A DNA stretch of 6,567 nt, taken from Opitutales bacterium. Its GTDB lineage: Bacteria; Verrucomicrobiota; Verrucomicrobiia; Opitutales; Opitutaceae. A program made the position numbers and the translations under genes. The stretch is from NCBI GenBank assembly GCA_021772595.1, contig JAJFLS010000631.1:1-6567 (forward strand). The letters run 5' to 3'. Within the stretch, counting starts at the first letter, position 1, and every line of letters begins with the position of its first letter. The notes under the pieces were generated by a model, which was not told where the DNA came from, did not search any database, and saw only the letters and a program-made list of their open reading frames with translations. Below are positions 1 through 6,465 of the stretch, piece by piece.

Positions 1-1
1 A

Positions 2-1153
2 TACGGGTTTTATGATGTTTATCGAATTGCCCTTTCCGCTAGGGAGAAATCCAGAATCGAGAATCTTGATACAACGCCCTATCGAGCGTATCTGGAGCAG
101 AAAAGCAAGGAGCGAGGCGATCCAGAACCGTCGACTTTGCACCCGAAGAATGTAGTCTATATCCAGATGGAATCGGTTGATGGTTTCAGCTTGTTCAGCG
201 AATTTGAGGGCGAGCCGTTGATGCCTCACTTGCAGAAAATCGCCAAGGAAGGAATCGCCTTTTCCAACGTGGTAGACAACACGCATGCCGGTCGAACGGT
301 CGATGCGGAATTAATGACGGTGACATCGGTTGTGCCGATCCAAGGGGAGCCTGCTTTTGTGAACTATGACCTGAGCGAGATTCCTTCGCTACCACGCGTC
401 TTGAAGGAGCAAGGCTACTACGCGTTTTCGATGCATGGATTTAATGGTGAATTCTGGAATCGACAGAAAGCGCATCAGGATCTGGGATACGAAAAGGATT
501 ACTTTTTGCAGGACTTCGAGCCCTCGGAGAATATAGGCTGGGGGATTTCGGACGGAGCGATTTTGGACTACGCTTTGGCGGAAATAGAATCGTCGGCTCG
601 GCCGGTGTTCGCTCACATCATTTTGCTGACGCACCATCATCCGTTTAATCATGTAGGAGACGCGACGGCTAATCGCCGATCGAGTGTCGCTGAGGATTGC
701 GTGGTTTCTTTGCGCTATGTGGACGAACAGATCGGCCGGTTTTTTGGAGCGTTGAAACAATCGGGCGCGATGGACAACACGATCGTCGCGATCTATGGCG
801 ACCACGATAGCGGCGTTACGGGCCCTCTGTTGGATTTGGTGGAAGTGAAGGCTCCGAAATTGTCGGATTCGGTTCCACTGGTTATCGCAGGTTTGGATGC
901 GCGGCCTGATTTGATCAATGGATTGAGCGGCTTGCAGGATCTTCCGGTGATCGTCTTGCACGATCTTGGTATTCGCCCGCCCGTTACGTTTTCCGGGAAT
1001 TCGCTAATTAATATCGGCTCCACGATCACTCCGGATTCAAGTCAGTTGTCGATTGTGGATGGAGAGTTTCAGTGGGACCGCGCTCCGATAGATGTTGGAG
1101 CGTTGTCGAAATTGTCGATTTGGCGTCCGCAGGATTTGGAGGCGGGCCCATGA
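2..1153 (+). CDS. LtaS/MdoB-type sulfatase-fold transferase, 5'-truncated
   Basis: The reading frame is open from base 2, so the gene begins upstream of the window; the visible part is 383 residues. The TTG at 137 is internal, because the upstream residues form a charged helix-like linker (YRAYLEQKSKERG) of the kind that joins the membrane and catalytic domains in this family. Visible catalytic marks are NVVYIQMES with metal-ligand Glu57, GRTVDAE with nucleophile Thr99, FWNR near 151-154, THHHPF near 210-215, and YGDHDSG with Asp267/His268. These match the metal and Thr centre of lipoteichoic-acid synthase and phosphoglycerol transferase I, which move phosphoglycerol (some relatives phosphoethanolamine) from phospholipid onto an envelope glycan outside the inner membrane. 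In a Gram-negative host, periplasmic glucan or lipopolysaccharide is a likelier acceptor than teichoic acid; that is inference. The membrane domain must lie upstream, out of view. The TGA overlaps the next gene's ATG, indicating translational coupling. Confidence 0.88.
   Translation, partial: YGFYDVYRIALSAREKSRIENLDTTPYRAYLEQKSKERGDPEPSTLHPKNVVYIQMESVDGFSLFSEFEGEPLMPHLQKIAKEGIAFSNVVDNTHAGRTVDAELMTVTSVVPIQGEPAFVNYDLSEIPSLPRVLKEQGYYAFSMHGFNGEFWNRQKAHQDLGYEKDYFLQDFEPSENIGWGISDGAILDYALAEIESSARPVFAHIILLTHHHPFNHVGDATANRRSSVAEDCVVSLRYVDEQIGRFFGALKQSGAMDNTIVAIYGDHDSGVTGPLLDLVEVKAPKLSDSVPLVIAGLDARPDLINGLSGLQDLPVIVLHDLGIRPPVTFSGNSLINIGSTITPDSSQLSIVDGEFQWDRAPIDVGALSKLSIWRPQDLEAGP
1138..1142 (+). promoter_or_regulatory. 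Shine-Dalgarno GGAGG fixing the start at 1150
   Basis: A full GGAGG lies inside the last codons of the upstream transferase, seven bases before ATG 1150. It supports that start over the in-frame ATG at 1072, which would add 26 residues in front of an otherwise well-formed lipoprotein signal. Confidence 0.75.
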
Positions 1154-2640
1154 AGGTACTCGAGTTGGCAGTGTTTGCGATCATCGCATTGACGCTTTGT
1201 TCATGCGGAACGAAAAAGAACCCACATCGCGGTCCGAGCGAACCGTTTCAGGTAGTTGATACGTATCAAAAAAGCGGCGACATGCTGGATCGCTCCTTGT
1301 TTAGATATTCTGGCGAATCGGTATCTATCGACGGCGTGATTGAGATAGACAGGAAGACCGGGCAGATTCGATTGAGAGGAGAGTATAGGACTGTTCAGGA
1401 ATTGCTGCCAGGCGCGCAGCTCGCTATCCAGTCCTACGCCCTATCAGGAGAGTTGCTTGTAAGGGATCTGCCAAGGATCGATTTCAGGTCGGGACTTGAC
1501 GGCGAAAACGTGGCTACGCTGAGCCAAGTCCTTACGCCTACCGACTTGGGTCTGAGGTTTGAGGAGGACAGCGTGTTGATTCAGTTTAACTATATACAAG
1601 AGGGCGAGTTTTGGTACGACATCAAGTATCCAGAAATTGAATTGCCCAGTATCGTTATCAAGGACATCGCGCTGATCGAGCGTTTTGAGAGCCTTCTTTG
1701 GCCGATGCCTCGCATCGTACCTCAAGGGATAGAGACGATCATTCCGGCTTTGGCCGTGGCTCGAAAGACGCATGACGAAGAATTCTTCTACATGCGGGCG
1801 ATCGAAGCTTACTCGCTGCCGGATCTAGTCCAGCAAGAGCATCCGAGAAGAGATATCGAATCGGCGATCGGCGTTGGGGGAGATCGAGTTCTGATGTTGA
1901 ATCGTATGCGCTTTAGTGATTCCGGGCGCTATCAGGCGCGTCACGGATTCGTTTGGGACGGCGTTCGTTGGTATGGCTCTTTGTCGCCGCGAGAGTTTAA
2001 GACAATTTGGGTCGTCCCGGGACCTGTTTATTTGACTGGAGTAGCCCTAATCCTCGCGGTGCTTTCGTTTGGGTGGCACCGCGCGGCGGGTATTGATGAA
2101 TTCGGGACAAGGCGTATCGCCAAGGGGTTTCTCGTCGTCGTCAGTCTCGCGATTGCGGGGATGGCCGCGACCAATGGGTATGTCGTCGTCTTTTTGTTTT
2201 TCGGCTTGGGGATGATCGTTTCGGGAACGTCGTGGCCAAGGGAGATTCGTATATACGCGTTAGCATTTACGATGTTCGTTCTTCTGGAGATCTATTGGTC
2301 TTGGATGTTCACTCATACGCAAGTTAGGGTTTCGGGAATAATACTTTCGATCGGGCTGTATGCGATCGGCCTGATGCCTTTGGTATTAATCAAGCGAGCG
2401 GGAATCTCTCTTGGAATTCTAGCTATTTTGACCTTGTGTGGAGTTTCCAACTACTTACTGATGGAAATTTACGCCGACTATTTTTTGGATTATCCGACTC
2501 TCAGAGTGCTTGGGTATACACGGCAAGTTTCGAGCCTCACTGATACGATCGGAGGCATCGTGAATAGTCAGCATATAGTTTCTCTGATAATCCCGGTCTG
2601 GTTCTGGGGGCTTTTTTTGAGGTGTCGAAAGGAGGGATGA
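1150..2640 (+). CDS. unrecognised lipoprotein with ~270-residue periplasmic domain and ~7 membrane helices
   Basis: The 496-residue product is not one I recognise. The start is ATG 1150, with a strong GGAGG, overlapping the upstream stop as ATGA. The N terminus is a lipoprotein signal: MKVLELAVF, a hydrophobic core, then LCSC with Cys19 as the probable lipidated residue. Residues 20-290 are hydrophilic and beta-rich in appearance. About seven hydrophobic segments follow, near 292-309, 326-341, 344-360, 368-386, 395-413, 419-438 and 473-490. Basic residues fall in the loops predicted to be cytoplasmic (HRAAGIDEFGTRR, SWPREIR, LIKRAG, C-terminal RCRKEG), so topology follows the positive-inside rule with a periplasmic N terminus. 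Residues 433-490, with an acidic/aromatic helix end, a 35-residue outer loop (YPTLRVLGYTRQVSSLTD) and a last helix, resemble the end of the LtaS-family membrane domain. A 7TMR-DISM-type sensor is an alternative, but no cytoplasmic output domain is present. Coupling to the transferase suggests a partner or acceptor-handling role; that is inference. Confidence 0.85.
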   Translation: MKVLELAVFAIIALTLCSCGTKKNPHRGPSEPFQVVDTYQKSGDMLDRSLFRYSGESVSIDGVIEIDRKTGQIRLRGEYRTVQELLPGAQLAIQSYALSGELLVRDLPRIDFRSGLDGENVATLSQVLTPTDLGLRFEEDSVLIQFNYIQEGEFWYDIKYPEIELPSIVIKDIALIERFESLLWPMPRIVPQGIETIIPALAVARKTHDEEFFYMRAIEAYSLPDLVQQEHPRRDIESAIGVGGDRVLMLNRMRFSDSGRYQARHGFVWDGVRWYGSLSPREFKTIWVVPGPVYLTGVALILAVLSFGWHRAAGIDEFGTRRIAKGFLVVVSLAIAGMAATNGYVVVFLFFGLGMIVSGTSWPREIRIYALAFTMFVLLEIYWSWMFTHTQVRVSGIILSIGLYAIGLMPLVLIKRAGISLGILAILTLCGVSNYLLMEIYADYFLDYPTLRVLGYTRQVSSLTDTIGGIVNSQHIVSLIIPVWFWGLFLRCRKEG

Positions 2641-2651
2641 GTCTTTCGAAT

Positions 2652-2719
2652 TGTAGGAGCCAGCTTGCAGGCGAACAATCGTCGATTAGAAAATAATCGC
2701 CTGCAAGCAGGCTCCTACA
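2652..2719. repeat. inverted pair of REP palindromes (family a)
   Basis: Two 23-base arms (2652-2674 and 2697-2719) are inverted copies with one mismatch, around a 22-base spacer. Each arm starts with GTAG and contains its own small palindrome with a TT loop. In the right arm (read on the - strand) it is perfect, GCCTGC-TT-GCAGGC; in the left arm one base (A for T) breaks a pair. The right arm recurs identically at 6423-6445. The pair fills the space between convergent genes and could fold into one large hairpin that stops transcription both ways, although it has no T-tract. CTCTTAAAGAG (2721-2731) is a further minor palindrome next to it. Confidence 0.88.
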
Positions 2720-2739
2720 TCTCTTAAAGAGGGGAGAGC

Positions 2740-3276
2740 CTAAAAGCTATTCTTCCACATCATCGACTCCATGGGGAGGGAGGATCGCTGGTTGTATTTC
2801 GCGGAAGCTTTTTTGTTATAGGAAGTCTCGACGTCGCCTTGCACGTCGAAGTAGATGAGCTGCCCAATGGGCATGCCTGCGTAGACGCGCACGGATTGGG
2901 AGACGGAGATTTCGAGCGTCCAATGATTGCAGAACCCAACGTCCCCTTTGCCGGCTGTAGCGTGGATGTCGATACCGAGACGACCGACGCTGGACTTGCC
3001 TTCGAGGAAAGGGACGTGCTTGTGGGTTTCGGTGTATTCGAGCGTGGAACCGAGATAGGTGTTTCCGGGTTCTAGGACGAAGCCGGTCTCGTTGATTTCG
3101 AAATGCTTGATTTTGTTGTGCGCTTTGGCGTCGAGGACAGCATCCACATAAGTGGCCAGGTGCTTACTGAGGTGTACGTCGTAGCTGTTCGTGCCGAGCG
3201 CTTCGCGCGAATAAGGTTCGATTACGATTTCGCGGCGATCAATAGAATCGAGGATTGCTTTGTCGGAGAGGATCAT
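2740..3276 (-). CDS. dcd: dCTP deaminase
   Basis: This 178-residue enzyme deaminates dCTP to dUTP, feeding dUMP and then dTMP synthesis in the cytoplasm. The trimeric dUTPase/Dcd fold is recognisable from MILSDKAIL, GTNSYDVHL (28-36), FLEGKSSVGRLGIDIHATAG (90-109; the KSS..RLG loop), WTLEISV with catalytic Glu122 (equivalent to Glu138 of E. coli Dcd), AGMPIGQL (133-140) and the C-terminal SAKYNQR segment that closes over the nucleotide. Length and ending (ESMMWKNSF) fit the short Dcd form common in Bacteroidetes and related phyla. An in-frame ATG at 3381 would add 35 residues overlapping the aminotransferase gene and is rejected, because MILSDK is the usual family N terminus. No clear Shine-Dalgarno precedes ATG 3276. 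It starts 25 bases after the aminotransferase stop, so co-transcription and possibly coupled translation are likely. Whether the enzyme is purely a deaminase or bifunctional with dUTPase activity cannot be settled by eye. Confidence 0.94.
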   Translation of the reverse strand: MILSDKAILDSIDRREIVIEPYSREALGTNSYDVHLSKHLATYVDAVLDAKAHNKIKHFEINETGFVLEPGNTYLGSTLEYTETHKHVPFLEGKSSVGRLGIDIHATAGKGDVGFCNHWTLEISVSQSVRVYAGMPIGQLIYFDVQGDVETSYNKKASAKYNQRSSLPMESMMWKNSF

Positions 3277-3301
3277 GACTTGGGGCGGCGGCCCGAGCGG
3301 C

Positions 3302-4501
3302 TCAGTCGAGAATCCCTTTAAGCACCTGCGTGAGGCGCGGGAGATTCTGCGAGGTGATACCGGCGACGTTGATGCGCCCACTATCCACTATATATATACT
3401 GTGCTCTTCGCGCAGGGTGATGGCTTGCTCTTTAGTGAGTCCGGTGAACGAAAACATGCCCATTTGATCCTTGAGAAAACTGAAGTCTCGGCTGACTCCG
3501 GCGGCGGCGAGGGAATCGACAAATTGTTCGCGGACTTGGTGGATTCGGGTCCGCATGGCCGCGACTTCCTCGATCCAGCGGGCTCGAAGTTCGGCGTCGC
3601 CGAGCACGGTCTCTACAATCACTCCACCGTGGGCGGGCGGATTGGAGTAGTTCGTGCGCACAGCGATCTTCAATTGGCTCACGACGCGTTTGGTTTCGTC
3701 TTCGCTCCCAGTGACGATTTGCAGGGCGCCGACGCGTTCGCGGTAAAGTCCGATATTCTTAGAGAAAGATTGGCAGACGAACAAGGGAAGGCCCGACTTG
3801 GCGAACGCTCGCACGCCGTGGGCATCGCCTTCGATGTCCGTTCCAAAACCTTGGTAGGCGAAATCTAGTAGCGGGATCCATCCGGTTTCCGCGGCGATGG
3901 CGGCGACTTCGTCCCATTGGGCGGGGGCGAGGTCGGCGCCGGTTGGATTGTGGCAACACGCGTGGAGGACGACGACTTCACCGGCGGGGATGGCCTTGAT
4001 AGATTCGATGAAAGCGGGGTAGTCGAGCCTGAGAGTCGCCTGGTCGAAGTAGGCGTAGCTTTTCGCTTGAAGGCCTGCCGCGGCGAAAACGCCCTTGTGG
4101 TTGGCCCACGTAGGATTGCTGAGCCAGATGTTCTTCGATTCGAGATTGGCGTTGATGAAATCCGCGGCGACGCGCAAGGCGCCGGTGCCGCCCGGCGTAT
4201 GGGCGGTGACGATACGGCTGCCCAGCGAATCCGCGAGGGCATCGCCGAAGCAGAGCCGTTGGGTGAGAGCGGCGTAGTTCGGGCTGCCTGTCATTGGGAG
4301 GTAGCTCTTGGTGGCGTTGGTTTTCACGATGCGTTTTTCCGCTTCGCGAACGGTTTCCAAGATCGGCGTTACGCCGGAATCATCTACGAATACGCCAACG
4401 CTGAGATTGATTTTCTCAGGATTGGGATCGGCTTTGAACGCCTCAGTGATGCTGAGGATTGGATCTGCCGGAGCGAGAGTTACGGAATCGAAGTGTGACA
4501 T
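3302..4501 (-). CDS. aspartate/aromatic aminotransferase (class I, PLP)
   Basis: The 399-residue cytoplasmic enzyme transfers an amino group between aspartate or an aromatic amino acid and 2-oxoglutarate through pyridoxal phosphate. It aligns end to end with E. coli AspC/TyrB: APADPIL near the N terminus, TPGGTGALR (102-110, cofactor phosphate), NPTWANH (Trp132 over the PLP ring), CCHNPTG (Asn185), LLDFAYQGF (Asp213, Tyr216), SFSKNIGLY (Schiff-base Lys248), RERVGA (Arg256) and SGRINVAG (Arg376, which binds the substrate alpha-carboxylate). AspC and TyrB are not separable by eye, so no symbol is given. The start is ambiguous: ATG 4513 adds MEKT but has no Shine-Dalgarno. ATG 4501 has GGAAAAG just upstream and matches the AspC N terminus (MFENITAAPADPIL), so I prefer it. 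It is the first gene of a probable two-gene unit with dcd. Confidence 0.93.
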   Translation of the reverse strand: MSHFDSVTLAPADPILSITEAFKADPNPEKINLSVGVFVDDSGVTPILETVREAEKRIVKTNATKSYLPMTGSPNYAALTQRLCFGDALADSLGSRIVTAHTPGGTGALRVAADFINANLESKNIWLSNPTWANHKGVFAAAGLQAKSYAYFDQATLRLDYPAFIESIKAIPAGEVVVLHACCHNPTGADLAPAQWDEVAAIAAETGWIPLLDFAYQGFGTDIEGDAHGVRAFAKSGLPLFVCQSFSKNIGLYRERVGALQIVTGSEDETKRVVSQLKIAVRTNYSNPPAHGGVIVETVLGDAELRARWIEEVAAMRTRIHQVREQFVDSLAAAGVSRDFSFLKDQMGMFSFTGLTKEQAITLREEHSIYIVDSGRINVAGITSQNLPRLTQVLKGILD

Positions 4502-4543
4502 GGTCTTTTCCATTTTTAATCGGTTCGAATGAAGTGCCGGATC

Positions 4544-4571
4544 AAGCTAGAATTGCGCGCGGAACTGTCAA
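4544..4571 (-). promoter_or_regulatory. candidate sigma-70 promoter for the aminotransferase-dcd unit
   Basis: Read on the - strand, a perfect TTGACA (4571-4566) is followed after 16 bases by TAGCTT (4549-4544), which matches TATAAT at only three positions. Transcription would start near 4537, giving a leader of about 24-36 bases before the two possible ATGs. The strong -35 box and its position support the call; the weak -10 box limits it. Confidence 0.4.
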
Positions 4572-4604
4572 TGGCGAGATTGGAGAGTCGCGATATTTCA
4601 TCGC

Positions 4605-4632
4605 TTGCCAGTGTTCCTCGTTTCGGTAGGTT
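4605..4632 (+). promoter_or_regulatory. weak candidate promoter for the sulfatase gene
   Basis: TTGCCA (4605-4610) and TAGGTT (4627-4632) are 16 bases apart and lie about 45 bases before ATG 4677. Both boxes are poor matches to consensus. The remainder of the 163-base divergent spacer (4514-4676) shows no clear operator palindrome. Confidence 0.18.
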
Positions 4633-4676
4633 AGGGGCTCCCAATCGTCGTTTCGCTTTTCAAATCGTTCTCTCTC

Positions 4677-6197
4677 ATGTCATTCGCTCTCCCCAAGCCA
4701 AAAGGCGTTTTCGTTTTCTCGCTGCTCCTTGCTTTCTTCGGATTTGAAGATGCGCTTTCTCAGAAAGGTCGATCGTCGAAGCCGAACGTGCTCCTGATAC
4801 TCGTCGACGACCTTAAACCGGCTTTGGGATGCTACGGCGATGAGGTCGCGGTGAGCCCCAATATCGATCGACTAGCAGATATGGGGACTCGTTTCGAACT
4901 GGCGTATTGCAACCAGTCGGTTTGCATGGCGTCACGGTACAATTTGCTGTTGGGGAGTCGTTCGACTTCGAGCGGCTTCTACTCTTTCGGCTCTCAGTTT
5001 CGCGACGTCTATCCCGATGCGGTAACGCTGCCTCAGCATTTCATCAACAACGGCTACGTCGCCCACTCCATGGGGAAAGTTTTCCACATCGGCCACGGCA
5101 ACACGAACGACGACGCGTCGTGGAGCGTTCCGCATCTCAAGGACAAGGTGATCGAGTACCTTCTTCCTGAAAGCAACCATCGCCAGCTCACACGCGAGGA
5201 GGCATTGTTCACCAACGAATTCAGCGTGCCGATAAGAAGCCTGCCTCGCGGAGCGGCTTGGGAAAACGCGGACGTGCTCGACGAAGCTTATGCGGATGGA
5301 CGGATCGCTTCGCATGCGGTTGACCGGTTGCGAACGCTTTCGTCCGAGTCGGACCAGCCCTTCTTTCTGGCGGTCGGTTTCGTTCGTCCTCACTTGCCGT
5401 TCTCCGCTCCGCGCAAGTATTGGGAAATGTATGACAGGGATAAGCTGCCGATGCCGGAATTCGAAAAAGCTCCGGAAGGAGCGCCGCCATACGCGGTGAA
5501 GCGGCAAGGCGAAATAAACGCCTTCAAACCAGTTCCGATCGAAGACGTAATCTACCAGGACGACTTGAAGCGCGATTTGATTCACGGCTACTATGCGAGC
5601 GTGAGTTATATGGACGCGCAGGTGGGCCGCGTGCTGGATGAAGTGGAAACGCTCGGGCTCGAGGAGAAAACGATCATTGTTTTGTGGGGCGACCATGGCT
5701 GGCATCTCGGCGATCACGGTTCCTGGACCAAGCATTCGAATCACGAGCAGGCGAATCGAATTCCGATAATCGTGCACGCTCCGGGCGTCACAAAAGGAGA
5801 GACGAGTACGCGACAAATGGCGGAGACCGTGGATATTTATACAACGCTGTCGTCGCTAGCGGGTTTGCCCAAGCCGACCGGTCCGCAGCCGATCGACGGA
5901 TTGGATCTGACCCCCGTGCTCAAAGACCCGAGCAAACGTATCCGCGAGTACGCCTACCATGCGTATCCAAAACGCGGTTATATGGGTCGAGCGATTCGAA
6001 CGGAGCGCTATCGATTGGTGGAATGGCGCCGACAAAACGACCCGAGCGCGACGCCCGAGTATGAGCTTTACGACTACGAGAAAGATCCGCTTGAGACGAG
6101 GAATTTGGCCGCTTCGCAGCCGAAGGTTCTGGCGAAGATGACCCGGCTTTTGGAGACGGAACCACCCGCGAAGCCGCAGGTTACTAAGAAGCGGTGA
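4677..6197 (+). CDS. secreted sulfatase, iduronate-2-sulfatase type
   Basis: The 506-residue protein begins with a Sec-type signal (KPK, then VFVFSLLLAFFGF, possible cleavage after ALS near residue 29), so it should act in the periplasm or outside. It hydrolyses a sulfate ester, probably on a sulfated polysaccharide or its fragments. The sulfatase centre is complete: LILVDDLKP with metal ligands Asp44/Asp45, SVCMASR with Cys83 as the residue converted to formylglycine and Arg87, GKVFH with Lys134/His137, RPHLPF with His239, WGDHGWHLGDHG with Asp339/His340, and WTKHSN with Lys352. Spacing closely follows human iduronate-2-sulfatase (Asp45/46, Cys84, Lys135, His138, His229, Asp334/His335, Lys347). 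The motif has Ala where CxPSR has Pro. C-terminal ELYDYEKDPLETRNLA is the usual sulfatase subdomain. The last dozen residues are a Pro/Lys-rich tail. A formylglycine-generating enzyme is needed but is not in view. There is no good Shine-Dalgarno at ATG 4677; the start was chosen because it yields the signal peptide. The exact substrate cannot be read from sequence. Confidence 0.93.
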   Translation: MSFALPKPKGVFVFSLLLAFFGFEDALSQKGRSSKPNVLLILVDDLKPALGCYGDEVAVSPNIDRLADMGTRFELAYCNQSVCMASRYNLLLGSRSTSSGFYSFGSQFRDVYPDAVTLPQHFINNGYVAHSMGKVFHIGHGNTNDDASWSVPHLKDKVIEYLLPESNHRQLTREEALFTNEFSVPIRSLPRGAAWENADVLDEAYADGRIASHAVDRLRTLSSESDQPFFLAVGFVRPHLPFSAPRKYWEMYDRDKLPMPEFEKAPEGAPPYAVKRQGEINAFKPVPIEDVIYQDDLKRDLIHGYYASVSYMDAQVGRVLDEVETLGLEEKTIIVLWGDHGWHLGDHGSWTKHSNHEQANRIPIIVHAPGVTKGETSTRQMAETVDIYTTLSSLAGLPKPTGPQPIDGLDLTPVLKDPSKRIREYAYHAYPKRGYMGRAIRTERYRLVEWRRQNDPSATPEYELYDYEKDPLETRNLAASQPKVLAKMTRLLETEPPAKPQVTKKR

Positions 6198-6201
6198 GGT
6201 A

Positions 6202-6418
6202 AAGGTAGCGGCCTGACTGCCAGGCGGGCCGCGTTTTGAAAAAGCCGAAATCCGTAGGGGCTTCGCTCGCGAAGACCGCAGAAGCAGCTCGAACTTGAAG
6301 GACGCGGTCTTCGCAAGCGAAGCCCCTACAAATAATCCTCAATATATGCTGACTTTTTCAACGCCCTCCGGGCCACGTTGGTTGAGTTGCGGACCGCCTG
6401 GCAGTCGATCCCTACCTT
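6202..6418. repeat. nested REP cluster: outer inverted pair (family c)
   Basis: The ends are AAGGTAG (6202-6208) and CTACCTT (6412-6418). Inside them GACTGCCAGGCGG(G/T)CCGC at 6215-6232 is inverted at 6389-6406 with one mismatch. Further in, GCGTTTTGAAAAAG (6231-6244) is inverted as CTTTTTCAACGC (6353-6364), differing by two Ts. Each outer arm is itself a GTAG-headed imperfect palindrome. The right side also holds about 24 unmatched bases (6365-6388) with a small GCCC-TCC-GGGC hairpin element. The family-b pair sits in the centre. The whole fills the gap between two convergent genes. Confidence 0.85.
6254..6329. repeat. inverted pair of REP palindromes (family b), inner pair
   Basis: Arms of 26 bases (6254-6279 and 6304-6329) are inverted copies with one mismatch, around a 24-base spacer. 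Each begins with GTAG and carries its own palindrome CTTCGC-TT-GCGAAG; the left arm has TC in the loop, so its stem is intact. The core GTAGGRGCYT..GCTTGC is shared with family a, which suggests a common origin. It can act as a strong hairpin in either transcript, but no T-tract follows. Confidence 0.88.
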
Positions 6419-6422
6419 AATA

Positions 6423-6445
6423 TCGCCTGCAAGCAGGCTCCTACA
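6423..6445 (-). repeat. single REP palindrome (family a)
   Basis: This 23-base element is identical to 2697-2719, about 3.7 kb away, in the same orientation (GTAG read on the - strand). It is unpaired here and lies immediately outside the nested cluster, 12 bases from the folA stop. Flanking bases differ from those at the other copy, so the repeated unit is just the REP. Confidence 0.88.
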
Positions 6446-6450
6446 GTCGT

Positions 6451-6465
6451 GGAGCTCTCAGCTCC
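6451..6465. repeat. short hairpin overlapping the folA stop codon
   Basis: GGAGCT-CTC-AGCTCC forms a six-pair stem with a three-base loop, and GTC (6446-6448) and GAC (6467-6469) could extend it with bulges. The folA TGA (6460-6458) lies at the stem-loop boundary. It may be a further REP type or the 3' hairpin of the folA transcript; there is no T-tract beyond it. Confidence 0.5.

Noticed and set aside
137..139. TTG at 137 as the true start of the LtaS-like gene
   Set aside because: The frame is open to the window edge with plausible linker sequence, and this family needs an N-terminal membrane domain.
1072..1149. Earlier in-frame ATG at 1072 for the lipoprotein gene
   Set aside because: It would place 26 polar residues before the signal peptide and lies deep in the upstream gene; ATG 1150 has a GGAGG and a clean lipoprotein signal.
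2652..2719. CRISPR-like array or riboswitch
   Set aside because: There are only two inverted copies with no regular spacers, and the element lies downstream of both genes rather than in a leader.
3277..3381. N-terminal extension of dcd from the ATG at 3381
   Set aside because: It would overlap the aminotransferase C-terminal coding region and add 35 Arg/Pro/Ser-rich residues not seen in the family; MILSDK at 3276 is the normal N terminus.
3380..3405. AT-rich tract (TATATATA) as a promoter or origin element
   Set aside because: It encodes the conserved SIYIVDSGRINVAG segment of the aminotransferase, so coding constraint explains it.
3260..3868. Long + strand frame opposite the aminotransferase and dcd genes
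   Set aside because: It is antisense to well-recognised coding sequence, shows no domain of its own and is typical of a codon-bias shadow; the same holds for 3917-4498 (+) and 4932-5816 (-).
6254..6329. Classical rho-independent terminator
   Set aside because: The stem is strong but no run of T follows on either strand; it is better explained as a REP pair, though it could still impede transcription.
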